A DNA stretch of 56,729 bases from Clostridia bacterium (GTDB taxonomy: Bacteria; Bacillota; Clostridia; Christensenellales; UBA1242): positions 1 to 56,729 of the forward strand of contig JAFQFI010000016.1 of assembly GCA_017398655.1 (NCBI GenBank), written 5' to 3'. A program made the position numbers and the translations under genes. Numbering within the stretch: position 1 is the first letter of the stretch; every line of letters begins with the position of its first letter. This document shows positions 17,616-25,835 of the stretch, piece after piece. The notes beneath the pieces are model-generated. The model was not told the DNA's origin and searched no databases. It saw only the letters and a program-made list of their open reading frames with translations.

Positions 17616-18575
17616 CTATTTAATTTTATTTATACTTTTTAAATATTCTTTTGTTTTTAAAACAATTTGTTCTATTGTCATATCTGTTACAGTAAAGCCA
17701 GCTTCTTTTTTGTGTCCACCACCACCAAAGTTGAAAGCAATTTTATCTGCTATTTCGCATTTATTGCTCATAGTTTTTGTAGTTATTATATTGCCATTTT
17801 TAATAAAAAGTAAGAAAATGTCAATTTCTTCAATTTTTCTTAATTCTTCTGCAATAACTTTTACAATTGAATTGTGAGAAAGTTTAGTAAATTCTTGTTT
17901 TTGTTGGTCTACTACAACATAATGAAAACCATCAAACTTTATTTCGCCTATAAGTTTAGATAATGCTTTAAACTCATACATACTTCGTTTAGAAAATGTT
18001 TCTTTAATTATTTCCACATAATTTACACCAGAGTTAATAAGTTTTTGTGCAATTGTTAAAGTTCTGTTTGATAATCTTCTTGTAAAGCAATTTGTGTCTG
18101 CCATCATACCAGCATATAGGCAGTTGCAAATTTTTAAATTTAAATTTTCTTTTTTACCAATTAGTTTAAAAATCAATTCACATGTAGAACTTTTTCCCGG
18201 TTCTGATAAAGTATAATTGGCTTCATATTTGTTATTTTGATGATGGTCAATATTAAATTTTATTATGGCATTGTCAAAATCTTTTTCGTATTCTCCAAGA
18301 CGAGATTTTTCGTTAACATCTAAAGCAATAAAATTATACTTGTTATCGTTAACATTATTTACAATTAAAGAGTTGTCTTTAAGCCAATCAATAATACTTT
18401 CGTCTTTTTTATTTAATAAAACTTTTACATTTTTACCAAGGTTTTTTAAATATTCTGCCAAAGCAATGCAAGAGCATACTGAATCTTGGTCTGGTTTTAT
18501 ATGTCCTGCCAAATAAATAGGTAAGTTGTTTGGCAGGTTAATTAATTGTTCTCTTATGTTTTTATAATTTATCAA
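17616..18575 (-). CDS. nrnA: NrnA-like DHH phosphoesterase
   Basis: This 319-residue DHH/DHHA1 protein has HIKPDQDSV at about residues 25-33, an acidic LDVNE near 90, the signature NIDHH near 110, and FGGGGHKKEAG near the C-terminus. NrnA-type enzymes degrade very short RNAs and linear dinucleotides such as pApA, and also dephosphorylate pAp. It starts with TTG, overlapping the stop of the upstream gene (TTGA), with GGGAGA 7 bases before it, so translation is coupled. That coupling places it in one operon with the RelA/SpoT-like fusion and suggests that it removes a product or by-product of it. Confidence 0.88.
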   Translation of the reverse strand: MINYKNIREQLINLPNNLPIYLAGHIKPDQDSVCSCIALAEYLKNLGKNVKVLLNKKDESIIDWLKDNSLIVNNVNDNKYNFIALDVNEKSRLGEYEKDFDNAIIKFNIDHHQNNKYEANYTLSEPGKSSTCELIFKLIGKKENLNLKICNCLYAGMMADTNCFTRRLSNRTLTIAQKLINSGVNYVEIIKETFSKRSMYEFKALSKLIGEIKFDGFHYVVVDQQKQEFTKLSHNSIVKVIAEELRKIEEIDIFLLFIKNGNIITTKTMSNKCEIADKIAFNFGGGGHKKEAGFTVTDMTIEQIVLKTKEYLKSINKIK

Positions 18576-20401
18576 TTTTGTTCTCCCATAAAAAACACAT
18601 TACTATGGTTAATTGTTGTGCTTACATCTACATCTTTTGCCCTTGTTTTGTAAGCAGTTGTAGAAACAGTTTGTTCATCTTTTTGACTTCTTGGAACTGT
18701 ATCAAATTGAATAAAAGGATAATTTTCTTTTATAAATTCTAATTCTGCAAGACTTTGCTCTCCCTTTTTTTCTGGGTGGTTAATCCAGTCAGAACCAACA
18801 TAAATTGCGCATGTACCACCAAGGTCGCTAACTTCTTTCATTCTTTGTAAAACTTCAGGAGGAGGAAGAATATCGTCATCTGTTGCATAAGCTTGGGTTA
18901 CCTCTCTAAATGCAGCAACAGTAGGAAGACGGTCTTTTAAAGGTGAGAAAGGAGATTTGCCTTTTCTTTGAATAGAGTATTCATCAGATTTAACACCAAT
19001 AAGTTTTTCTCTTGCACTAACAGATTCTATATATTTCATATGTCCATCGTGGAACATGTCATATACACCCGGAACATATGCTACATCATATTTTGTTGGT
19101 TGTGGTGTAAGTAGAGTAAAACCATCAATATCAATAATAGGTTCTGCAAGAGGGTTTCTAACATTTTTTGGAACCTCAACTTTACCAGATGTGTCTATAA
19201 TAAAAGCCCCTGATACCCCTTTTAAACTTTCTGCCCTGTGAAGTCGGAAAGATTCTGGGAAGATAGGAGGGTGGTCAGAAACAGTTTCTGCAAAATCATC
19301 AGATAAAACACCAACATATACTTCTTTATGATTTCTAAGTAAATGTTCAATAGCAACAATGTCTTTTTCTCTTAAAACATCCATAATACCAGATAAAACA
19401 ACTACGCCTTGACGGAAACTACCTGCTGTTTCTTGGTTTAATTGTTCAAATTGTTCATAAGGCATATCAACAATAGCAGAAATTGTTGCGTTAAAAGCAT
19501 CGTGTTTTCTATAATTTGGATGGCTCATTGTTATTTTTTTATTTAAATATCTAAATACCCTACCAATATCGCCTTCTATAAGTTTTGTTTGCAATACAGA
19601 ATCTCTAAATGTTGCATCTGCAAATAGTTCTTGATGATGTTTATAAATAAAACAGTAAGAAGCAAAAGTTTGGCATGCATTGTTAAAAACTTCTGGGTAT
19701 TGTTCAAAAACTTCATGGTTTCTAATATATATAGACCTAATGTCTGCAACAACAGCAGCTTTTTCGTCATTAGTCATATTTTCTTTATTTAATTGATAGT
19801 ATGCTAAAGCATCAAAATAAGGGTACATTTTATCAGAAACAAATCTTCTTAATGCTTTTGTTTCTTCAGGAGTTTCCCTTTTTAATTCTGGGGCTTTATA
19901 AATAGGGTCATGAGTTGCTTCGTGTGCAACAAATTGGTTTTTTGTTTTTACTTGAATTTCAATAGGAATACCATTATCAATAATATGAATTCTGCAGTTT
20001 TTGTAACCATCTTCTATGCTGTATCCTTTTTCTGGTACAGGGTCAAAAGCAGTATTAATAGTTGCTGGATTAGAGTGAGGGTTTTGTTTGTGACCGAGCG
20101 TTGAAAAAAGTACTTCTGCTAATGCTATACCTTGCTCTGTATTTTCTACAATACTCATAAAGCCCAAGTAATCTTTTAAAGTATCTGGAGAAGAAGTATA
20201 ATCCTTTTTCTCGTCGGTAGATGTTATTTTTGTTACAGCAGAAATTACTGACTTTAATCTTGCCAAGGTTAAAGTAACATCACCCATATTTTCAAGTTTT
20301 GATTTGTAGTTAATAACCATGTGTTGAAAAATTTCGCTTCCTGTGTGTCTTGTAATGTTTTGTAATATTTGTTTGTGAACAGAATGTTCTATTTTAGCCA
20401 T
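18572..20401 (-). CDS. RelA/SpoT synthetase-like domain fused to two cytidylyltransferase-like domains
   Basis: Residues 40-170 follow the (p)ppGpp synthetase pattern: R48, K50, S54 and K58 with the spacing RxKx3Sx3K; D77 and G80 of DxxG; Y127 in EKGYS; E148 and Q150 in IEIQVKT; and HEATHDPIYK. Only the Arg normally following DxxGxR is lost. Residues 180-325 are helical. Residues 331-403 look like a nucleotidyltransferase half with the HxGH motif lost (SGIMDVLREKD, VYVGVLSDD). Residues 438-586 are an intact cytidylyltransferase domain with GVYDMFHDGHMKYI, KGKSPF and STTAYKTR. I know no named family with this order. AGGG precedes the ATG. It follows an HD-like gene by 23 bases and is coupled to nrnA. 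Confidence 0.75.
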   Translation of the reverse strand: MAKIEHSVHKQILQNITRHTGSEIFQHMVINYKSKLENMGDVTLTLARLKSVISAVTKITSTDEKKDYTSSPDTLKDYLGFMSIVENTEQGIALAEVLFSTLGHKQNPHSNPATINTAFDPVPEKGYSIEDGYKNCRIHIIDNGIPIEIQVKTKNQFVAHEATHDPIYKAPELKRETPEETKALRRFVSDKMYPYFDALAYYQLNKENMTNDEKAAVVADIRSIYIRNHEVFEQYPEVFNNACQTFASYCFIYKHHQELFADATFRDSVLQTKLIEGDIGRVFRYLNKKITMSHPNYRKHDAFNATISAIVDMPYEQFEQLNQETAGSFRQGVVVLSGIMDVLREKDIVAIEHLLRNHKEVYVGVLSDDFAETVSDHPPIFPESFRLHRAESLKGVSGAFIIDTSGKVEVPKNVRNPLAEPIIDIDGFTLLTPQPTKYDVAYVPGVYDMFHDGHMKYIESVSAREKLIGVKSDEYSIQRKGKSPFSPLKDRLPTVAAFREVTQAYATDDDILPPPEVLQRMKEVSDLGGTCAIYVGSDWINHPEKKGEQSLAELEFIKENYPFIQFDTVPRSQKDEQTVSTTAYKTRAKDVDVSTTINHSNVFFMGEQN

Positions 20402-20424
20402 AATTTTTTACCCTACTTTTTTGT

Positions 20425-20979
20425 TTAATTAAAATCTTTTAGTGTTTGTTTTAATAAAGTCATTAAACCCCTGTGTGTTTTTCCGTCATATGTTTTTATT
20501 ACATACTCAACAAGTTTTTTCTTTCTTGTTTTTTCAACAATATCTTTGCTATTTGACAATTTATTTAAACTTGCAATATATTCAGCCAACTTTATTTTGT
20601 TTAAATATGCAAAATCATCGTTTGCAAATGTATTTTTTAAATAATCTGGATTTTCTCTATCTAATAAAAGTTTGACACCTTCATAAGTATATTTGTCATA
20701 TTTTTTTTCTAACGAAAAAATATCATATCCAGTTTTCTTTACCAATAAATATAAAACGGCTGTATTTAAAACCATGTCCTCATAAGCGTTTCCGTCGTGG
20801 ACAAGGTGGTAAAGTACAGCCTTAATATCATCAACTATGTGTGATGCTAATTTTTTATTAAAATTATCTTTTATATGATTTTTTGCAAAATAGTAAGTTT
20901 CTTTCCAATTTCCTGTAAAAGGCATAGAAAGCCAACTATCGTCGTATGACACTGCGTTGGATAGAGCTTTTTCTTCCAT
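20425..20979 (-). CDS. Degenerate RelA/SpoT-type HD domain protein
   Basis: The 184 residues follow the (p)ppGpp hydrolase HD layout: SHIVDDIKAVLYHL (46-59) matches the HPLAVA helix, TAVLYLLVKKTGYD (73-86) sits where ALLHDVVEDTG belongs, LEKKYDKYTYEGVKLL matches the FG-V-LV helix, and IKLAEYIASLNKL (129-141) matches IKLADRLHNMRTL. The metal-binding HD has become YL, the ED pair KK, and the later Asp Glu, so hydrolase activity is unlikely. AGAGGG precedes the ATG and a strong promoter lies 26 bases upstream. Its neighbour supplies the synthetase part, as though a RelA/SpoT enzyme had been split. The family call is from motif order only. Confidence 0.62.
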   Translation of the reverse strand: MEEKALSNAVSYDDSWLSMPFTGNWKETYYFAKNHIKDNFNKKLASHIVDDIKAVLYHLVHDGNAYEDMVLNTAVLYLLVKKTGYDIFSLEKKYDKYTYEGVKLLLDRENPDYLKNTFANDDFAYLNKIKLAEYIASLNKLSNSKDIVEKTRKKKLVEYVIKTYDGKTHRGLMTLLKQTLKDFN

Positions 20980-21004
20980 AATATCCCTCTTTTAATTCAC
21001 TTTG

Positions 21005-21033
21005 ATTATATATCCTTTTAAAAAACAAGTCAA
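21005..21033 (-). promoter_or_regulatory. Sigma-A promoter of the RelA/SpoT-like operon
   Basis: On the minus strand TTGACT and TATAAT are separated by exactly 17 bases. The start codon at 20979 lies 26 bases downstream. Confidence 0.88.
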
Positions 21034-21243
21034 TATGGCAAGTTGCCGAATAAATTTAAAACTAATTTTAAAAGGAAATTAATTATATAATAAACTTTAA
21101 ACTAAAACAAGAAAATTAAAGAAGGATGAGTATAAAAAAAGATTTTAAAAACAATAAAAATAATTGTAAAATACAACTATTTTGTTGATATAAATATTTT
21201 GTAGTGATAAACTAATAAAGCAATCTTATTTTTAGGTGATAAA

Positions 21244-22020
21244 ATGAAGAATAAAAGTACAGAAGAAAAAATTGTAAAAAAAGAACGCAAACTATGGTTT
21301 AGATGTTTAAAAAACATAATGAAAATGAGATATAAAAAACCACAGTTTATTTTTTTGGGCGAAGAGTTTAAAACAGGTGGAATTATATTAAGTAATCACG
21401 AAGGTACAGATGCTCCAATGTCACTTGAGATTTGGAATAATGCTCCTATTAGAATGTGGGGTGCACATGAAATGAACTCTGGTTTAATTAAAATGTATAA
21501 ATATCAATCAAGAGTTTATTATCACGAAAAAAAGCATTGGAATTTACATTTGGCACGCCTATTTTGTTTAATTGCAAGTCCTCTCACAAATATGTTTTAT
21601 AAAGGGCTTAATTTAATTTCTACTTATCGTGATACTCGTCTTATGAGAACTATAAAAGAAAGTATTAAGGCAATAGAAGAAGGTCAAAATATTGTTATAT
21701 ATCCAGAAAATTCTGAAGATGGATATCTTGCAGAGTTAAAAGGTTTTCATGCAGGTTTTGTTTTGCTTGCAGATACTTGTTTGAAAAAGGGAATAGATGT
21801 TCCAGTTTATGTTACATATTATAAGAAAAAAGAAAATCAGTATGTAATTGATGCTCCTGTTAACTATTCTGAAATTGTTAAAAAGTATAAAACTAAGGAA
21901 GAAATTACAAAAGCTTTATGTCAAAGATGCAATGAACTTGGAAAAATGCAATTTGAAAAAGAAATAAAAACTAAAAAAGAAAAAGCAAAAGAAGAACCTA
22001 AAAAAGAAATTACTAAGTAA
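21244..22020 (+). CDS. PlsC-like acyltransferase
   Basis: This 258-residue protein resembles 1-acylglycerol-3-phosphate acyltransferases: ILSNHEGTDAP (about residues 49-59) takes the place of NHX4D, and IVIYPENSEDGY (near 150-161) that of FPEGTRS. The first motif has only three residues between His and Asp, and the Gly-Thr of the second is changed, so the substrate may differ from lysophosphatidate. The last 30 residues are a Lys/Glu-rich tail. AGGTGA precedes the ATG, and a stem-loop terminator follows. Confidence 0.72.
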   Translation: MKNKSTEEKIVKKERKLWFRCLKNIMKMRYKKPQFIFLGEEFKTGGIILSNHEGTDAPMSLEIWNNAPIRMWGAHEMNSGLIKMYKYQSRVYYHEKKHWNLHLARLFCLIASPLTNMFYKGLNLISTYRDTRLMRTIKESIKAIEEGQNIVIYPENSEDGYLAELKGFHAGFVLLADTCLKKGIDVPVYVTYYKKKENQYVIDAPVNYSEIVKKYKTKEEITKALCQRCNELGKMQFEKEIKTKKEKAKEEPKKEITK

Positions 22021-22037
22021 TAAAATATAAAAAATTA

Positions 22038-22072
22038 AAGCCGTTAGATTGTTTCTAATGGCTTGTTTTTTA
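22038..22072 (+). terminator. Terminator after the PlsC-like gene
   Basis: AAGCCGTTAGA/TCTAATGGCTT, 11 bp with one G-U pair, followed by a T run. Confidence 0.83.
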
Positions 22073-22081
22073 TGATATAAT
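22073..22081 (+). promoter_or_regulatory. Extended -10 promoter
   Basis: TGATATAAT combines the extended TGN with a perfect -10 box, 24 bases before the phosphatase start. The same nonamer occurs at 44449 and 56210. Confidence 0.6.
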
Positions 22082-22104
22082 TTTTACAAAAAGAGGAGTA
22101 TGTT

Positions 22105-22626
22105 TTGATATATATTGTAAGGCACGGAGAAACACAATGGAATACATTGGGTAAAATACAGGGTAGGCAAGATATAGAATTAAATGAAAACGGAAAAAAT
22201 CAAGCCCTATTGTTAAAAGAAAGATTTAAAGATGTTAAATTTGATAAAGTTTTTTCAAGCCCATTAAAAAGGGCTTTGCAAACAGCGCAAATAATTACAA
22301 AAAACAAAATTATTGTTGATGAAAGATTAATAGAAAGAGATAATGGATTATTAGAGGGTAAGATAAAAAAGGAAATAAAAATATTACCAAATTTTAATGA
22401 TGACAACGATACAAAATATGGGGTAGAAAGTTTAAAAAGCATAAAGTTTAGATTAGATTCTTTTTATACCGAAATACTACAAAAGTATCCAAAGAAAAAT
22501 ATTTTGGTTGTAACGCATGCAGGAGTAGGAATTTACACAAAGTGTTATTTTGTGGGAGAACCAAAAGATGGCGATTATACAAATTATAAACTAAAAAACG
22601 GAGAAGTTTGGATTTTTGAAAATTAA
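22105..22626 (+). CDS. Histidine phosphatase (phosphoglycerate mutase-like)
   Basis: This 173-residue protein has the phosphohistidine motif RHGETQWN at the N-terminus, QGRQDIELNENG, SSPLKRALQTA, and the second His in VVTHAGVG. It belongs to the histidine phosphatase superfamily (CobC/GpmB-like); the substrate is not evident. The start is TTG, with GAGGAG ending 6 bases upstream and no in-frame ATG nearby. A second paralog is at 29552. Confidence 0.88.
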   Translation: MIYIVRHGETQWNTLGKIQGRQDIELNENGKNQALLLKERFKDVKFDKVFSSPLKRALQTAQIITKNKIIVDERLIERDNGLLEGKIKKEIKILPNFNDDNDTKYGVESLKSIKFRLDSFYTEILQKYPKKNILVVTHAGVGIYTKCYFVGEPKDGDYTNYKLKNGEVWIFEN

Positions 22627-22657
22627 AAAAATACGAGAAAAACTCTCGTATTTTTTA
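22625..22657. terminator. Bidirectional terminator
   Basis: Stem ATACGAGA/TCTCGTAT with a 5-base loop is extended by A and T runs. It overlaps the stop of the next minus-strand gene. Confidence 0.86.
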
Positions 22658-24319
22658 TTCTTCTGGTAATAAAACACTTAAATCTTCTTCAGGTGTTTTT
22701 ATTTTGTTTATCATTCTTGTGGTTTCGTTAAAACTTGCATTATCTTCCATAAAAACATCTAATGCTGCTTCGTTATGAGGCAATCCACACCAGTTATCAA
22801 AAAAAGCTTCTAACTGTTCGTTTGTTACTTGTTGTTCTAAATTAAAGTTTACTGCAATATCAAAATGACCTGCATTCTTTGAGGTTATATTTACAACTTT
22901 ATCAAACAAATTATATCCGTGTATGTGTGTATTTGTTTCAAGCATTTCTCCACTTGTTTGTCTATGTACTGAAGCTTTGCCATGAAAGTAAGGTTTAACT
23001 TTATCTATTCTACAAATTTGTGAAGCAAGCGATATTCCCGGCCCAGATATAGCGTATAAAGCAATCTCTGCTGTGTTTTTATCTTCATTTGATGTAAGTG
23101 ATTTTACAAAAAGAGGGAAAGAACATTCTTTTAAATCACTTTCTTGTTGTATTAATTGTGTTGTATAAAGAGTTAATTCTTTAACTTGACCCTCTTCGCT
23201 TGGAAGTGAAATTTTTGTAATTGGATATTTTTTTTCTTTTAACAAACTTTGCACATAATCTTCGTTATATGCAAGTATTGATTGATTTTCTCTGTTAAGT
23301 TCTGGCAATTGTCTAACAACCCTTGTTGCGTTTGTTGAAGAAAAAGGAAATTTAGGGTAATTAGGGTTTTGACAAATAAATTGAGTTCCGTTAAAGAAAA
23401 TGTCGTTAGAAAGTAACCCGGTTTGCATACAAACAATTAAGTTGTTTATGTTTTGTAACAAACTTAAATCTTGGTCAAATTTTGAAGTGTCTATTTTTTT
23501 ATCTACTAATATTGTAAGCAAAGAATCGGGCTCTTTTAAAAGGTTTTGGTTTCGCATAAACATAAAAGTAGAATCTTCCAAACTTACATTTTGATAATAA
23601 GATAAAATTCCTCTTAAATATTCAATACTGATATCAAGCCCGGGATTTTTTATTGCTATTTTTTTTACTTCAAGTTCTTTTATTGCATTTGTATAATGTT
23701 GTGTTTTATCGTCAATATTTTGTTTTAAGGTGCTTATAAAACTTTTTACCTTAGATAAACTACAAGTAGATAGTTCTTGATGTGCAACACTAAACATAAA
23801 ACCATAAGTTTGGTCATTTATATTTGCAGGGTCTGCAAATTGAGATAAAAGTTTGCTTCTGCAAGATTCTAAATAAGCAGATTCTTCAGGTGAAAAACTT
23901 TCCGTATCTTCTGTTGCAGATTCTGCAACTTTTGAAACTTTTGATTTTACTCTATCTCCAATATGCAAACTTAAACCAATAAATAAATCTAATTCTGTTT
24001 CAAATCCGTTTTCTTTACCATAGTTGTTATAAAAATTAGAAACTGCATTGGTTAATATTTTACCTTGTGCTTTTTTAGAAGCATAAGTTGATGTATATCT
24101 AAGTGATGGACTTGTTAAAAATTCAAAAAGAGAGCGTAAATCATCTTCAACAACTGTGCCTTTTTCTTTTAACAAAGCCCTTGTTAAATTTCTTCTTGTA
24201 TCGTTATTCATACTTGAAGAATAAAGTTGTTGAGGTGAATTGCTTTTTGATTGAGTTGTTAAAGATTTTAATCCATTAATAATGTTTTTTATTAAAGGAT
24301 TTTTCAAAAAATTATCCAT
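22655..24319 (-). CDS. Unknown 554-residue protein
   Basis: I do not recognise this protein. It is soluble, without signal peptide or membrane helices, and starts with a Ser/Asn/Gln-rich stretch (residues 20-40). The middle, residues 120-290, is helical with acidic clusters. The C-terminal third holds a histidine-rich segment: YFHG, SVHRQTSG and THIHGYN near residues 445-480, which could be a metal or nucleotide site. It is a single-gene unit with its own promoter region and a shared terminator. Base use is like that of the neighbours. The style, with few Lys and many Gln, Ser and Asn, resembles the orphan proteins at 43637, 44480 and 48935. Confidence 0.6.
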   Translation of the reverse strand: MDNFLKNPLIKNIINGLKSLTTQSKSNSPQQLYSSSMNNDTRRNLTRALLKEKGTVVEDDLRSLFEFLTSPSLRYTSTYASKKAQGKILTNAVSNFYNNYGKENGFETELDLFIGLSLHIGDRVKSKVSKVAESATEDTESFSPEESAYLESCRSKLLSQFADPANINDQTYGFMFSVAHQELSTCSLSKVKSFISTLKQNIDDKTQHYTNAIKELEVKKIAIKNPGLDISIEYLRGILSYYQNVSLEDSTFMFMRNQNLLKEPDSLLTILVDKKIDTSKFDQDLSLLQNINNLIVCMQTGLLSNDIFFNGTQFICQNPNYPKFPFSSTNATRVVRQLPELNRENQSILAYNEDYVQSLLKEKKYPITKISLPSEEGQVKELTLYTTQLIQQESDLKECSFPLFVKSLTSNEDKNTAEIALYAISGPGISLASQICRIDKVKPYFHGKASVHRQTSGEMLETNTHIHGYNLFDKVVNITSKNAGHFDIAVNFNLEQQVTNEQLEAFFDNWCGLPHNEAALDVFMEDNASFNETTRMINKIKTPEEDLSVLLPEE

Positions 24320-24390
24320 ACTTAATTATACTATAAAATTAAAAACAAAGTCAAATTTTGCTTGTTTTATTGGGCAAAGTGCAAAAAAGA

Positions 24391-24417
24391 AAAACCCTAA
24401 CAAAAGTTAGGATTTTT
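24391..24417 (-). terminator. Terminator of glyA
   Basis: CCTAAC/GTTAGG with a 4-base loop lies between A and T runs and just past the glyA stop on the minus strand. Confidence 0.8.
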
Positions 24418-24446
24418 TGTTCAATTTTATTATTAATTTTTTTATT

Positions 24447-25691
24447 TTATTCATATAATGGATATTTTTTGCAAAGAGCATTAACTCTTGTAATAACTTC
24501 ATTTTTATTGTTTTCAAAATCTTTTAGGGCAAGAGAAATAAGTTTTCCAACTTCTTTCATATCTTCTTCTTTAAAGCCCCTTGTTGTAACGGCAGCAGTT
24601 CCAACCCTAATACCACTTGTAACAAATGGTTTTTGTGTGTCAAAAGGTATTGCATTTTTGTTAACAGTAATGCCAACTTCATCTAATAAATGCTCTGCTT
24701 CTTTACCAGTATCAACTTTCATACCTGTAAGATTAAGGCACATTAAATGATTGTCTGTACCGTTTGAAACAAGTTTAAAACCTTCTTGTAAAAGTGTATC
24801 AGCAAGAGCTTTAGCGTTTTTAACAATTTGGTTTGCATATTCTGTAAACTCTGGTTTTAATGCTTCGCCAAAACAAACAGCTTTTGCTGCAATTGTATGC
24901 ATTAAAGGTCCACCTTGAATGCCCGGGAAAATTGCTTTATTTATTTTTTTAATAATTTCTTCGTCATTTGTTAAAATTAAACCACCTCTTGGTCCACGAA
25001 GAGTTTTGTGTGTTGTTGTAGTTACTACATCTGCATATGGTACTGGGCTTGGGTGAGCTCCACCACAAACAAGACCTGCAATGTGTGCCATATCAACCAT
25101 CAAATAAGCCCCAACTTCTTTTGCAATTTCACCAAACTTTTTAAAATCTATAATTCTTGGATAAGCAGATGCTCCGGCAAGAATAAGTTTTGGTTTATGT
25201 TCAAGAGCCAAGCGTCTTACTTCTTCATAATCAATAGTATTATCAGTTTCTGTTACGCCATAAGGAACAATGTTCCAATATTTACCAGACATATTAACAG
25301 GTGAGCCGTGGCTTAAATGTCCACCGTGAGCCAAGTTCATAGATAAAACTGTGTCGCCCGGCTCAAGCAATGCAAAGAAAACAGCCATATTTGCTTGTGC
25401 GCCAGAGTGTGGTTGAACATTTGCATATTGAGCGCCAAACAATTTTTTTGCTCTTTCAATGGCAAGTGTTTCTACAGTGTCAACATGTTCGCAACCACCA
25501 TAATATCTTTTAGAAGGGTACCCCTCTGCGTATTTATTTGTTAAAATTGTTCCGTTTGCTTCCATTACGGTTTCCGAAACAAAATTTTCCGATGCAATTA
25601 ATTCAATTTTGTTTTTTTGACGAGCTTCTTCTGCAACTATTGCATTATAAAGTTCTTCGTCATTTTTTTGTAATAGTTCGTAAGTTTTCAT
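24447..25691 (-). CDS. glyA: Serine hydroxymethyltransferase
   Basis: This PLP enzyme interconverts serine and glycine with transfer of a one-carbon unit to tetrahydrofolate. It has ENFVSETV near residue 35, the folate-site GGHLSHG near 123, the PLP lysine K229 in [14 protein letters not shown], and a normal length of 414 residues. GGAGGAG precedes the ATG. It is a single-gene transcript with its own terminator. Confidence 0.97.
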   Translation of the reverse strand: MKTYELLQKNDEELYNAIVAEEARQKNKIELIASENFVSETVMEANGTILTNKYAEGYPSKRYYGGCEHVDTVETLAIERAKKLFGAQYANVQPHSGAQANMAVFFALLEPGDTVLSMNLAHGGHLSHGSPVNMSGKYWNIVPYGVTETDNTIDYEEVRRLALEHKPKLILAGASAYPRIIDFKKFGEIAKEVGAYLMVDMAHIAGLVCGGAHPSPVPYADVVTTTTHKTLRGPRGGLILTNDEEIIKKINKAIFPGIQGGPLMHTIAAKAVCFGEALKPEFTEYANQIVKNAKALADTLLQEGFKLVSNGTDNHLMCLNLTGMKVDTGKEAEHLLDEVGITVNKNAIPFDTQKPFVTSGIRVGTAAVTTRGFKEEDMKEVGKLISLALKDFENNKNEVITRVNALCKKYPLYE

Positions 25692-25770
25692 AAATCTCCT
25701 CCATAAAATTGAACAAAGTTATTTTACCATTTTTATTTATGATAAAACAAATAAAAAATATAAAAAAATA

Positions 25771-25807
25771 AAAAAAGAACAACCTTTAATTATGGTTGTT
25801 CGCTTAA
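25771..25807 (-). terminator. Terminator of the HD hydrolase gene
   Basis: GAACAACC/GGTTGTTC with a 9-base loop; the minus strand reads into six T. Confidence 0.82.
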
Positions 25808-25835
25808 AAACCTTTTATTTATTTCTAAGTTAAAC

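Noticed and set aside
21126-21190. Small frame starting at ATG after AAGAAGG
   Set aside because: The AGG touches the ATG, the peptide would be about 20 residues of Lys and Asn, and nothing supports translation.
24358-24750. Open frame of 130 codons on the plus strand
   Set aside because: It is antisense to the end of glyA, whose protein is clear; the product is a low-complexity hydrophobic string.
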